From Mesorhizobium sp. (lineage in GTDB: Bacteria > Pseudomonadota > Alphaproteobacteria > Rhizobiales > Rhizobiaceae), in assembly GCF_024509055.1 (NCBI RefSeq), contig NZ_JANINM010000385.1:131952-181496 (forward strand): 49,545 nucleotides of DNA. Reading direction: 5' to 3'. The first letter of the stretch is position 1; each line of letters begins with the position of its first letter. The position numbers were made by a program, and so were the translations under genes. The notes beneath the pieces were generated by a model that was not told the DNA's origin, did no database searches, and saw only the letters and a list, made by a program, of their open reading frames with translations. This document shows, one piece after another, positions 41,108-49,545 of the stretch.

Positions 41108-42403
41108 TCAGAACCAGACACGAATGCCGGCCACGATGCTCTTGGACGAGGCGCTATCCCCATCCGCCCGCGCGTAGCGGGCGGTGTCGCCGAACCGGCG
41201 GTCCCATGACACACCGACATAGGGAGCGAACTCGCGCCGGATCTCGTAGCGCAGCCGCAATCCTAGCTCGGCGTTGGACAGACCAGATCCGATGCGGTTT
41301 TCCGGCACATCCTGAGCGGCGAAATTCAGTTCGGCGCGCGGTTGCAGGATCAGCCGCTGCGTGACGCGCTGGTCGTAATATCCCTCCAGTCGCCCGAGCA
41401 GTTCACCCTTGTTGGACAGGAAGAGCGCGCCTTCCAACTCAAAGAAACCCGGCGCCAGCCCCTCGATCCCGACCGTTGCGTAGGTGCGTTTGGGGGAAGG
41501 CCCCAAATCCTGACGAACACCTGCCTGGAGGTTGAAATAGGGGCCGATCGTCCGGCTGTAGAGCGCCTGCACCTCGGCGCTCTCGATGCCCTTGCGGAAC
41601 GCTCCCTCACCCTCTGACTTGACGAATAGGCGGTTGATGTCACCGCCGAACCACGCCTCGCCATCCCAGCGATAGCCGTCGCGGCCATTGCGAAACTGAT
41701 ACTCGGCGATGTTCAGCAGCACCTGATTGAAGTTCTGGCCGCCGTGATGCTGCTGAAGGTGGTGGCGCCCCATCGTCATCGCATCCGCGCCGTAAACGCT
41801 GTCGGCCGCATGGTCAGTCGGCAGGGGTGGGGCGGGCGCATTTCCTGCAGGAAGCGCAGTGCCGGTCTGCTGTACTCCCGCGGCCGTCATGCCGGGCATC
41901 CCGGCCATCCCCGACATACCCTGCATGTCATCGCCGCTGTGCTGGTCTGCGGGCATGGTCATGCCCGGCATCGCCGAATGATCCATGCCCTGCATCGGCT
42001 GCTGCGCGCTCTGGGAGGGCATTTGGCCGTTCCCCGGCATTTGCATTCCCGGCATCGACTGTATGTCCTGCTGCGCGCCCTGAGGGGCTGCCTGGTCCAT
42101 GCCGGGCATGGTCGAATGATCCATCCCCGGCATGGTCCCGTGATCCATGCCCTTCATGTCAGCCATAGGCGCGGCGCTTCGCTTCGCCGTAGGGGCGGTT
42201 TGACGTCTCTTTGTGGTAGGTCGCGCCTTGGTCGGCTTACCCTTGGCCGCAGCTTTGCCCGCGGGGCGCGCTGCCGCCTTCTTCTTGGCGGGCATCGGCA
42301 TCTTCATACCCGGCATGTCCATGCCTTGCATCGACTGAGCGGCGAGGGGGCCGGCCATGCCAAGCATGGTGGTAGCGGCGAGGGCCGCGATCAGCCGATT
42401 CAT
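41108..42403 (-). CDS. copB: CopB outer-membrane copper protein
   Basis: A 431-residue protein with a signal peptide (LIAALAATTMLGMAGPLAAQ), a long methionine/histidine/proline-rich region (GMDHGTMPGMDHSTMPGMDQ and many variants, to about residue 190) and a C-terminal beta-barrel domain (CopB family: GQNFNQVLLNIAEYQFRNGR, GWDGEAWFGGDINRLFVKSE-like part, ending SIVAGIRVWF). CopB works with CopA in periplasmic and outer-membrane copper handling. ATG 42403 overlaps the copA stop (ATGA). Confidence 0.88.
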   Translation of the reverse strand: MNRLIAALAATTMLGMAGPLAAQSMQGMDMPGMKMPMPAKKKAAARPAGKAAAKGKPTKARPTTKRRQTAPTAKRSAAPMADMKGMDHGTMPGMDHSTMPGMDQAAPQGAQQDIQSMPGMQMPGNGQMPSQSAQQPMQGMDHSAMPGMTMPADQHSGDDMQGMSGMAGMPGMTAAGVQQTGTALPAGNAPAPPLPTDHAADSVYGADAMTMGRHHLQQHHGGQNFNQVLLNIAEYQFRNGRDGYRWDGEAWFGGDINRLFVKSEGEGAFRKGIESAEVQALYSRTIGPYFNLQAGVRQDLGPSPKRTYATVGIEGLAPGFFELEGALFLSNKGELLGRLEGYYDQRVTQRLILQPRAELNFAAQDVPENRIGSGLSNAELGLRLRYEIRREFAPYVGVSWDRRFGDTARYARADGDSASSKSIVAGIRVWF

Positions 42404-44472
42404 GCCGCCGCTCCTTCGAGCGGCCGAACCGTGACGACACGCATCATGCCCGCAGTCATGTGGTAGAGGTTGTGGCAGTGGAACGCCCAATCACCCGGCG
42501 CGTCAGCGGTCAGGTCGAAAGTCATCTTGCCCCCTGGCGGCACGTTGACCGTATGCTTCCTCGGCGCATGGTCACCGTGGCCCGTCACCAGCTCGAAGAA
42601 GTGGCCGTGAAGATGGATCGGATGCGGCATCATCGTGTCGTTGACCAACGTGATCCGCGCCCGTTCGCCTTTGCGGAATGGGATGGGGTCGGCAGGATCG
42701 CTTAGCTTCTGCCCGTCGAAGCCCCACATATAGCGCTCCATGTTGCCCGTCAGATGGATCTCGAACTGACGCGATGGCGCGCGCACGTCGGGGTTCGGAG
42801 CCAGCGCCACGAGGTCGCGGTAGGTGAGGACGCGATGATCGAGGCCGTCTAGGCCCGGCGGCGGATCGCCACTGCGATCCTTCGGCATCGGGGAAATGGT
42901 CTGCACCCCTGGTCCCATCTTGACGCCCGGCGCATTCTTCGGATCGCGCATGCTCATGTTCATGCTGCCGCCGGACCCGTGATCCATGCCGGCCATATCG
43001 CCAGCCTGGCCCGAGCCGCCCGCCATGCCGCTATGGTCCATCCCGGCCATGCTGCCGCCGTTCATCTGACTATGATCCATACCGGACATGCCGGCCTCGC
43101 CCGCCGCCATCTTGCTATGATCCATGCCAGGCATCGCCGCGCCGCCCATCTGGCTGTGGTCCATACCCGCCATGCCGGACATGCCCGCCATTGCTGCGCC
43201 TGTCGCGACCGTCCCGTGATCGGTCGGCCCCTTCCAGCCCGTCAGCTTCCATAGGTTGCGCGAGGCGTTCTGCATCAACGTCGGGTCGGGTCCGCGCGTG
43301 GCGACCGGGCTTTCATCCTTCATGCCGGACATGCCCTGCATCCCGCCCATGCTCCCCATGTCCATGCCCATATCGGTCATGGTCAGCAGCGTGCGCGGAC
43401 GCAGTGGAGGGACGGGCGCGATCATGCCCTCTCGCGGGGCGAGTGTCGCGCGACCCATGCCGGAGCGATCGATGGCTTCGGAGACGAAGCTGTAGGCGCG
43501 GTCCTCCGGCGTCACGATCACGTCGAACGTTTCGGCAACGCCGATCTGGAACTCGTCGACCTGCACCGGGCGGACATTCTGCCCATCGGCCTGCACGACG
43601 GTCATCGGCAGGTCGGGAATACGGACGTTGAAATTGGTCTGTGCCGCGGCGTTGATGATCCGCAGGCGGACCCGCTCGCCCGCCTTGAACAGCCCTGTCC
43701 AGTTGTCATACGGCCCGTAACCGTTAACGAGGAAAGTATAGGTCGATCCGGTGACGTCGGCGATGTCAGCGGGGTCCATCCGCATCTTGCCCCACTCGAT
43801 GCGGTCTTTCAGTGGCATCTCTCGGCCGGCAAGCAAGCCTGCCAGCGTCGGGCGCTGATAATTGAAATAGCCGCCCCCCATCTGCTTCAGCTTCCGGAAA
43901 ATCTGCGCACCGGTCATCTGGCTATGATCCGACAGTACGATCACATGCTCGCGGTCGAACGCGATCGGGTCGGCGCCGGCCGGGTCGATCACGATGGGGC
44001 CATAGAGCCCACCCTGTTCCTGCTCGCCCGAATGACTGTGGTACCAGTAGGTGCCAGCCTGAATGATCGGGAACTCGTACACGAAGGTCGAGCGCGCTTT
44101 GATGCCGGGAAAGCTGATGCCCGGGACGCCATCCATGGGAAACGGCACGAGCAACCCATGCCAGTGAATCGAGCTGTCCTCGTCGAGATTGTTGGTGACG
44201 GACAGCCGAACCTTCTGCCCTTCCTTCAAGCGAATAAGAGGAGCCGGCACCGTGCCGTTGACGCCGATTGCTGGCGTCGACTTCCCGTCGACGGGGAGTT
44301 TGAAACTGTCGATCGTCAGTGCAATGTCGGTGCCCGACACAGTCGGCAACGGCTTCGCGATCCCGCCCGACACAGGCTGCGCCCAAGCGGGCATGTACGC
44401 GGTCAATGCCATACCGCCGCCCGCAAGGGCGGCGCCGCGAAGCATCTGGCGGCGGTCGATAGTGCGGCTCAT
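42400..44472 (-). CDS. copA: CopA multicopper oxidase
   Basis: A 690-residue Tat-exported oxidase (RR at 7-8, ahead of a hydrophobic stretch) of the PcoA/CopA type, which oxidises Cu+ in the periplasm. Copper sites are clear: HWHG (103-106), HSH (145-147), HPIHLH (617-622) and HCH at 665-667 with an axial ligand in HNLYHMTAGM. Between domains lies a methionine-rich insert at about residues 365-515 with repeats of MDHSxM. The copA-copB-cytochrome order follows with 4-nt and 3-nt junctions. GAGGA precedes the ATG. Confidence 0.93.
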   Translation of the reverse strand: MSRTIDRRQMLRGAALAGGGMALTAYMPAWAQPVSGGIAKPLPTVSGTDIALTIDSFKLPVDGKSTPAIGVNGTVPAPLIRLKEGQKVRLSVTNNLDEDSSIHWHGLLVPFPMDGVPGISFPGIKARSTFVYEFPIIQAGTYWYHSHSGEQEQGGLYGPIVIDPAGADPIAFDREHVIVLSDHSQMTGAQIFRKLKQMGGGYFNYQRPTLAGLLAGREMPLKDRIEWGKMRMDPADIADVTGSTYTFLVNGYGPYDNWTGLFKAGERVRLRIINAAAQTNFNVRIPDLPMTVVQADGQNVRPVQVDEFQIGVAETFDVIVTPEDRAYSFVSEAIDRSGMGRATLAPREGMIAPVPPLRPRTLLTMTDMGMDMGSMGGMQGMSGMKDESPVATRGPDPTLMQNASRNLWKLTGWKGPTDHGTVATGAAMAGMSGMAGMDHSQMGGAAMPGMDHSKMAAGEAGMSGMDHSQMNGGSMAGMDHSGMAGGSGQAGDMAGMDHGSGGSMNMSMRDPKNAPGVKMGPGVQTISPMPKDRSGDPPPGLDGLDHRVLTYRDLVALAPNPDVRAPSRQFEIHLTGNMERYMWGFDGQKLSDPADPIPFRKGERARITLVNDTMMPHPIHLHGHFFELVTGHGDHAPRKHTVNVPPGGKMTFDLTADAPGDWAFHCHNLYHMTAGMMRVVTVRPLEGAAA
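42940..43200 (-). repeat. Repeats coding for MDHSxM units in CopA
   Basis: At least five near-repeats encode GMDHSxM-type peptides (cat/ctatgatccat and catgcc patterns recur every 40-60 bp). They form the methionine-rich copper-binding insert of CopA. Similar repeats occur in copB at 41890-42170 and in the secreted DUF305 gene. Confidence 0.6.
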
Positions 44473-44832
44473 ACGGTCCTCAAGGCTCTCAAACGGGAGT
44501 GTCTCTCTGGTCTTTATACGCGGCGCTGGCGACTATCCCTTACCACTCGCGAAATCGCTCCAGCAGCTTGCCGCCTTAGCCCGGAACTCAAGGACTCGGG
44601 CGCCTTCGGATAGGCCAATGCCGGGGGCATTTGCGTTTGTTAAGGGAGCTCGATCCGCACACCTCGCTCACGGCCTTTGATTGCGAGGGACTAGGCACCT
44701 TTGAGGGGGATCCGCTGGTCGCGCGTATCTAAAAATACGGTTCACGCGCGCTGCATGCCGCGAATGAGCGGGGCCTGACCCAGGGCATGGTGTCGGACCT
44801 TGCATGCTCTCGGGTCGAAGGAGTTCCACGCC
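44473..44832. other. Divergent promoter region between copA and the copper ATPase
   Basis: About 360 bases without a gene. It must hold back-to-back promoters. On the copA side GTATAAAG (reading leftward, around 44513-44520) resembles a -10 box. CGTAT (44724-44728) and ATACG (44735-44739) form a small inverted repeat around CTAAAA. No MerR-type palindrome as clear as that at 30781 was found, so the regulator is not evident. Confidence 0.45.
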
Positions 44833-47301
44833 ATGAACGACCGCAAATCTCGCCTCGAAACCGGTACTGGCTGCAGATGCGATCGAACCTCGATGGCTAC
44901 GCCATCATCGTGTTGCGGTGATAGCTCAGCCGCGCCCGTGATAGTCGAACACGACAAATATCATTTGAGGGCTGGAGGCTGCTGCTCAAGCACTAGCGAC
45001 AGCAAGGCCACCGCGACGGCGGTGGACCCGGTATGCGGCATGAATGTCAATCCCGCAAAGACGGCACATCATGCCAACTACGGCGGCCATGACTATCATT
45101 TCTGTAGCGCAGGATGCCGAACCAAGTTCTTTGCCAATCCCGATGACTATCGGAGCGACACGCCGAAACCCGAGCGGATGCCGACGCTGGGGGCGATATG
45201 GACCTGCCCCATGCATCCGCAGATCCGGCAGGAAGGGCCGGGGACTTGCCCGCTCTGCGGCATGGCGCTCGAACCGGAGGAACCATCGCTCGACGATGCG
45301 CCAAATCCCGAGCTGGTCGATTTCACGCGCCGGCTGTGGGTGGCGGGCGCGCTCACCATCCCACTGCTCGTAGTCTCGATGTTCGCCGAAATGTCCGGGC
45401 TGCACCTTGTTGGGCCAACGGCCTCGCCCTGGGTCCAGCTCGCGCTGACCGCGCCGATTGTGCTGTGGGCAGGCTGGCCGTTTTTCCAGCGGGGGTGGAC
45501 CTCGATCCGCACGCGCCACCTCAATATGTTTACGCTGATCGCGATCGGCGTTGGCGCCGCATTCCTCTACAGCCTGGTCGCAACGATCGCACCGGCCATC
45601 TTTCCTGCGACGTTCCGCATGCAGGGGGGCATGGTCCCGGTGTATTACGAGGCGGCCGGCGTCGTGGTGACGCTGGTGCTGCTCGGCCAAGTTCTCGAAT
45701 TACGTGCCCGGGCCGCAACAGGCCGCGCGATCCGTGCGCTGATGGATCTTGCCCCGAAAACCGCACGTCGGTTGCGGGCGGATGGCTCTGAGGAAGAAGT
45801 CGGCTTGGCCGAAGTCGCTGCCGGCGATCGACTGCGAGTTCGCCCCGGCGAGGCGATCCCGGTTGACGGCGTAGTGGTTGAAGGCCGCTCGTCGGTTGAC
45901 GAATCCATGCTCACCGGCGAGCCCGCGCCTGTCCTAAAAGAGGTCGAGGCAGCCATCACCGGAGGCACCGTTAACGGCACGGGCAGCCTGGTCATGGAAG
46001 CCCGCGCGGTTGGCTCGGATACGATGCTGGCGCGCATCGTCCGTATGGTCGCCGAAGCGCAGCGCAGCCGCGCACCGATTCAGGCAGTCGCCGACCGGGT
46101 GTCGGGCTGGTTCGTGCCGCTCGTCGTGCTGATCTCGATTGCGACGTTCATCACCTGGTCGCTGATCGGTCCAGAGCCGCGCATGGGCCACGCCATCCTG
46201 AATGCCATCGCGGTACTCGTCATCGCCTGCCCGTGTGCGCTTGGGCTTGCAACGCCCATGTCCATCATGGTCGGCACTGGGCGGGGGGCGCACGCCGGCG
46301 TGCTGGTCAAGAACGCAGAAGCGCTACAGGCCTTGGAGCAGGTCGATACGCTCGTCATCGACAAAACCGGTACGCTTACCGAAGGCAAGCCAACGCTGGT
46401 CGGGATTGAGACAGTGAACGGGTTTGACGAGAACGACATGCTGGCGCTTGCCGCGTCCGTGGAAGCGCAGTCCGAGCATCCCCTGGCGCACGGCATCATC
46501 AACGCTGCTAAAGAGCGCAGGCTGCCAATCGAAGACGTTACGAATTTAGCATCGCAGACGGGGCTTGGTGTCAGTGCCGTCGTTGATCGCCGTACGATTG
46601 TGATTGGCAACGCCGAGCAACTGGTACGCGTCGGTGTTGATCCAGCGCCGCTCGGCGCCGCAGCCAACCGGTATCGCACCGAAGGCGCGGGTGTCATCCT
46701 GATCGCCATTGACGGCGCGCTCGCTGGCCTGCTGGCCGTCGCGGATCCTGTCCGCGCCTCAGCGCGTGGTGCTATCGCAGGGCTTCGCGCGGAAGGGCTT
46801 CGGGTCGTCATGCTTACCGGCGACAACCGCGGTACGGCAGATGCACTCGCTCGTGCCGTCGGCGGGCTTGACGGCGTACACGCCGATCTTCGGCCGGAGG
46901 ACAAAGCGCGTATCATCGGCGAGCTGAAAGCGAGCGGCGCGAAGGTCGCAATGGCGGGCGACGGTATCAACGACGCCCCGGCGCTTGCCGCTGCAGATGT
47001 CGGCCTGGCAATGGGGACCGGAACAGACGTTGCTATCGAAAGCGCTGGCATGACGCTCACGCGCGGCGATCTCTCGGCGATCGTGCGCGCGCGCAAACTT
47101 GCCCGCGCGACGATGCGGAATATCCGCCAGAACCTGTTTTTTTCTTTCCTGTTCAACGGGATCGGTGTGCCGGTGGCAGCGGGGGTGCTTTATCCAGTTG
47201 CGGGTATCTTACTCTCACCCATGCTCGCAGGGGCCGCAATGGCGCTCTCGTCCTTTACTGTCGTGCTGAACGCGCTGCGCTTGAACGCAGTAAAGTTGTG
47301 A
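44833..47301 (+). CDS. copP: Copper-exporting P-type ATPase
   Basis: An 822-residue P1B-type ATPase that moves Cu+ from cytosol to periplasm. It lacks the usual CxxC domains; instead it has a cysteine-rich leader (CRCD, SSCCGD, GGCCSS), a YHS domain (65-105, [10 protein letters not shown] and [12 protein letters not shown]) and a heavy-metal-binding motif (123-149, [21 protein letters not shown]). Core motifs are CPC (466-468) in the membrane path, DKTGT (D510 is phosphorylated), SEHPLAHGI and [13 protein letters not shown] 44833 has AAGGAG nine bases upstream; a TTG at 44800 is less likely. It is divergent from copA. Confidence 0.92.
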   Translation: MNDRKSRLETGTGCRCDRTSMATPSSCCGDSSAAPVIVEHDKYHLRAGGCCSSTSDSKATATAVDPVCGMNVNPAKTAHHANYGGHDYHFCSAGCRTKFFANPDDYRSDTPKPERMPTLGAIWTCPMHPQIRQEGPGTCPLCGMALEPEEPSLDDAPNPELVDFTRRLWVAGALTIPLLVVSMFAEMSGLHLVGPTASPWVQLALTAPIVLWAGWPFFQRGWTSIRTRHLNMFTLIAIGVGAAFLYSLVATIAPAIFPATFRMQGGMVPVYYEAAGVVVTLVLLGQVLELRARAATGRAIRALMDLAPKTARRLRADGSEEEVGLAEVAAGDRLRVRPGEAIPVDGVVVEGRSSVDESMLTGEPAPVLKEVEAAITGGTVNGTGSLVMEARAVGSDTMLARIVRMVAEAQRSRAPIQAVADRVSGWFVPLVVLISIATFITWSLIGPEPRMGHAILNAIAVLVIACPCALGLATPMSIMVGTGRGAHAGVLVKNAEALQALEQVDTLVIDKTGTLTEGKPTLVGIETVNGFDENDMLALAASVEAQSEHPLAHGIINAAKERRLPIEDVTNLASQTGLGVSAVVDRRTIVIGNAEQLVRVGVDPAPLGAAANRYRTEGAGVILIAIDGALAGLLAVADPVRASARGAIAGLRAEGLRVVMLTGDNRGTADALARAVGGLDGVHADLRPEDKARIIGELKASGAKVAMAGDGINDAPALAAADVGLAMGTGTDVAIESAGMTLTRGDLSAIVRARKLARATMRNIRQNLFFSFLFNGIGVPVAAGVLYPVAGILLSPMLAGAAMALSSFTVVLNALRLNAVKL

Positions 47302-47476
47302 ATAGCGAAGCGACAGCCGACACGAACGGCGTCTCACAGAGCGCGGTCGGTTTCGACGAACGGTCAAGCTATAGTTCCGCTGAACCTCCGCTGAGACTAA
47401 CCGTCTCTCTGAACGTCACCGTTCATGGCTGGTGTTCGATTGCGATCCAACCGCCGTGAGGGATCTTCAAAATCCA
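47302..47476. other. Convergent intergenic stretch
   Basis: About 175 bases between the ATPase and the YgjV-like gene, which converge. No strong terminator hairpin was found; a weak GAGAC/GTCTC pair lies near 47393-47407. Confidence 0.35.
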
Positions 47477-48130
47477 TTACGCCGCAACAAAGCGGGGCAA
47501 ATAGGACGGCGACGCACACATTCTAGCGGCCTGCCAGAACTCATTAGCTATTCTGCACGTCTCATCAACAGAGCGGAGGATATTTAGAACAGTATTATTC
47601 CTGGTATTTATTTTGGAAGCGAGAACACTTGAACCGTTGCTGGTTATAGATACAGCATCCACAACAAGAGCAAACATGCTCGCCGTAACAACATTATGGG
47701 CGAGCCAGAATGGTGCAGCAATCAAAAACCAAAGCTTCATTCGGTACGTCGTTTTCTGGACCCTGGCCAACGTACCTAGGATACATCCCGCGCTTGCTAA
47801 CATGGTCGGAATACCGTTCCACGTTAAACTGGCGATCAATACCAGACACACAAGAGATCCGGCGCATGCGCAAATCACGACACGACGATCACGCACGAGT
47901 GAAGACGTCAAAAGCTGAGCAAGTGCGATGATGCAGGATGCCGCGGCAGTCGACGTGCCGCTAAGGGCAAAATACGCGGCAAACGCTGCCGCCCCGGCGC
48001 ATTGTACAGCCACTGCGGCGCGATAGGTGCTTAAACGAGGCCAGGTAACAATGGCTGCCACGCCAAGACTGCCGAAGACAGTTTGGCCGATACCTAATCC
48101 CAAGATCGGAGCAGCGATACCGGCAATCAT
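47477..48130 (-). CDS. YgjV-like inner-membrane protein
   Basis: A 217-residue hydrophobic protein with about six membrane segments (GLGIGQTVFGSLGVAAIVTW, AVQCAGAAAFAAYFALSG, ASCIIALAQLLTSSLV, VICACAGSLVCLVLIAS, GIPTMLASAGCILGTLA, KLWFLIAAPFWLAHNVVTAS). The pattern, including the last two motifs, fits the Imp-YgjV family, whose function is unknown. A hydrophilic C-terminal tail of about 45 residues is extra. Base composition is less GC-rich than the copper genes. Confidence 0.65.
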   Translation of the reverse strand: MIAGIAAPILGLGIGQTVFGSLGVAAIVTWPRLSTYRAAVAVQCAGAAAFAAYFALSGTSTAAASCIIALAQLLTSSLVRDRRVVICACAGSLVCLVLIASLTWNGIPTMLASAGCILGTLARVQKTTYRMKLWFLIAAPFWLAHNVVTASMFALVVDAVSITSNGSSVLASKINTRNNTVLNILRSVDETCRIANEFWQAARMCASPSYLPRFVAA

Positions 48131-48278
48131 CTCAACCTCTTGAACGCGGCGAATAGGTCAGGGCCTACTCGCGCAAGGTTAACGGTCGGTTATTCACCGC
48201 CGTAGGTGAGGGGTAGCCGTCTGTGCCGCGTAACCAAGGTGAGGGCACAAACATGTGACACACGAGGAGAATGGGTTG

Positions 48279-49295
48279 ATGGACACGGTTGCGCTAGCCT
48301 CCCAACCCCATGAAATCTCCGACTGTATCGTCATCGGTGGTGGTCCCGCCGGCCTGACTGCCGCCATATATCTCGGGCGGTTCTTGCGAAAATGTATGGT
48401 GATTGATGCCGGGGGCGGACGTGCTCGATCGATCCCCCGATCCCATAATTTGCCAGGATTTCCTGAGGGTATTGGCGGTGCAGAACTATTGGCCGGAATG
48501 ACGCGCCAGGCTGAAACTTATGGTGCAATCGTCCGCCACGGTACGGTGGATCGATTGGCCCTAACGGAAGATGGATTTTCAGTTGGTCTTGGCGCGTCGA
48601 TGCTAGCGGCTCGGACTGTGGTAATGGCAACCGGCGTTTTCAATCACCGGCCCATCATGCCCGACAAGATGCATGATGACGCGCTGGCGCGCGCTCTGCT
48701 GCGCTATTGCCCGATCTGCGACGGTTTCGAGGCGAAGGGCATGAAAATCGCTGTTTTGGGATGTGATCGTCATGGTGCAGCAGAGGCAGAGTTTTTGCGC
48801 CCATATAGTGCGCAGATCACATTGTTAGCGCAGCGCTCGCCCGATTTGGAATGGCCCGACGAAGTGAGGCTGAACCAGTCTGGGATCGAAACCATCAAAG
48901 ATGCAGTAAATGACATTTGCGTCGATGGAAATCAGATCGTCGTAAGATTGCGCGGGGGTCGCGAGCTATCCTTCGATACCCTGTATCCCGCGCTTGGCTC
49001 GACACCACAAGCCCAGCTTGCCACTGGCATCGGTGCGGATGTGAACGATCTCGGTTGCATTTTGACCGATGCGCACCAACAAACCTCCGTTCCAGGCCTT
49101 TACGCTGTCGGTGATGTCGTCGAGGGCCTCGATCAGATCAGCGTTGCGACAGGGCAGGCGGCGAAGGCAGCAACAGCGATCCACAATCTCCTTCGTGAAC
49201 GCGCTCAGAGATTCGCAACCGCACATGCCGCATCCTCGTCCCAGTCAACGCGCCCGCCTGAAGCTGCCCGGCGTCGCCTCCACCTCAAGACGTGA
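48279..49295 (+). CDS. Thioredoxin-reductase-like flavoprotein
   Basis: A 338-residue NAD(P)H/FAD oxidoreductase of the thioredoxin reductase type: FAD motif IVIGGGPAGLTAAIYLGRF at the start, the redox pair CPIC (C144, C147) in RYCPICDGF, the second nucleotide site at AVLGCDRHGAAEAEFLRPY, and the closing FAD motif GLYAVGDVVEGLDQISVATG. Canonical TrxB has CAxC; CPIC occurs in related oxidoreductases, so the partner need not be thioredoxin. A GxGxxA-type NADPH site is altered to GCDRHG. ATG 48279 has GAGGAG nine bases upstream; a GTG at 48255 is less likely. Confidence 0.8.
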   Translation: MDTVALASQPHEISDCIVIGGGPAGLTAAIYLGRFLRKCMVIDAGGGRARSIPRSHNLPGFPEGIGGAELLAGMTRQAETYGAIVRHGTVDRLALTEDGFSVGLGASMLAARTVVMATGVFNHRPIMPDKMHDDALARALLRYCPICDGFEAKGMKIAVLGCDRHGAAEAEFLRPYSAQITLLAQRSPDLEWPDEVRLNQSGIETIKDAVNDICVDGNQIVVRLRGGRELSFDTLYPALGSTPQAQLATGIGADVNDLGCILTDAHQQTSVPGLYAVGDVVEGLDQISVATGQAAKAATAIHNLLRERAQRFATAHAASSSQSTRPPEAARRRLHLKT

Positions 49296-49545
49296 AACAA
49301 CGCGAACAATGACTGCTATTCGAATTGGCGTCGTGTAACCCTCATTTCTAGTTTTTGAATCGCGTGCGGTGGACATGGACCGACGTCGATCGTCCGGGAT
49401 GCCGCGCATGGCTTGCGACGAAGATAGCCTTTACGCGAGGCCGCTCATCGTGCCGATCGATCGCCCGCGATCTGTGAGCAACGACGAACTTGGCTTGGTA
49501 AGGGCTTGAACCGCGCCGGGTTTGTCGGAGGCTCTAACTCCTGAG
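49296..49545. other. Right edge, no gene recognised
   Basis: About 250 bases after the flavoprotein gene. No coding frame, hairpin or known site is supported. Confidence 0.4.

Noticed and set aside
42940..43200. CRISPR-like array in copA
   Set aside because: The repeats are coding, irregular in length and explain the methionine-rich peptide repeats.
44800..44832. TTG start at 44800 for the copper ATPase
   Set aside because: The ATG at 44833 has a good AAGGAG site; the extra 11 residues contain that site and no motif.

Overview
The window looks like part of a large, high-GC plasmid of an alphaproteobacterium, most likely a sphingomonad. The reasons are: a RepA initiator of the RPA type with iterons next to a RepC-type initiator; an alphaproteobacterial LexA box (GAAC-N7-GAAC) in front of imuA-imuB-dnaE2; typical plasmid housekeeping genes (SSB, Toprim primase-like protein, HNH proteins); and recombinases plus a metal-resistance island. 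No rRNA, tRNA, CRISPR array or partition (parAB) genes were recognised. The species assignment is inference.

Layout. 1-4492: a large leftward strawberry-notch-type helicase with an N-terminal methyltransferase fold. 4663-10723: the SOS mutagenesis cassette imuA-imuB-dnaE2 plus a small unknown gene, rightward. 10960-11895: an MDR-family oxidoreductase. 12017-14657: leftward plasmid genes (Toprim protein, HNH protein, SSB, membrane-anchored HNH-like protein). 14763-17507: the replication region with repC, a block of seven direct iterons, repA, and inverted iteron copies at the repA operator. 17702-19498: four leftward genes (LuxR-type regulator with a membrane tail, two unknowns, MarR-type regulator). 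19499-20038: a gene-free stretch ending in a strong terminator, possibly a small RNA. 20039-23382: DUF3800 protein coupled to a winged-helix protein, a 69-nt hairpin, and a tyrosine recombinase coupled to a probable Ntn-hydrolase (proteasome-like) protein. 23606-27381: a GHKL ATPase/PD-(D/E)XK protein, a VapBC-type toxin-antitoxin pair and a serine recombinase. 27569-29106: an IS1182-like insertion sequence.

29146-47301 is a metal-resistance island. It holds dmeR-dmeF (nickel/cobalt-type sensor and CDF exporter), a CueR/MerR-type regulator divergent from a glutaredoxin-MauE membrane protein, and a long leftward run: copA (multicopper oxidase), copB, a cytochrome c, two DUF305 proteins, a CopG-like DUF411 protein, two small secreted proteins, then cusC-cusB-cusA-cusF. 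A copper P-type ATPase is divergent from copA. Together these would pump copper from cytosol to periplasm (P-type ATPase), oxidise or sequester it in the periplasm (CopA, CopB, DUF305, DUF411, CusF) and expel it across the outer membrane (CusCBA). The right end carries a YgjV-like membrane protein and a thioredoxin-reductase-like flavoprotein with visibly lower GC.

The least explained parts are the GHKL/nuclease protein with its neighbours, the coupled Ntn-hydrolase/recombinase pair with the hairpin beyond it, and the possible small RNA near 20 kb.
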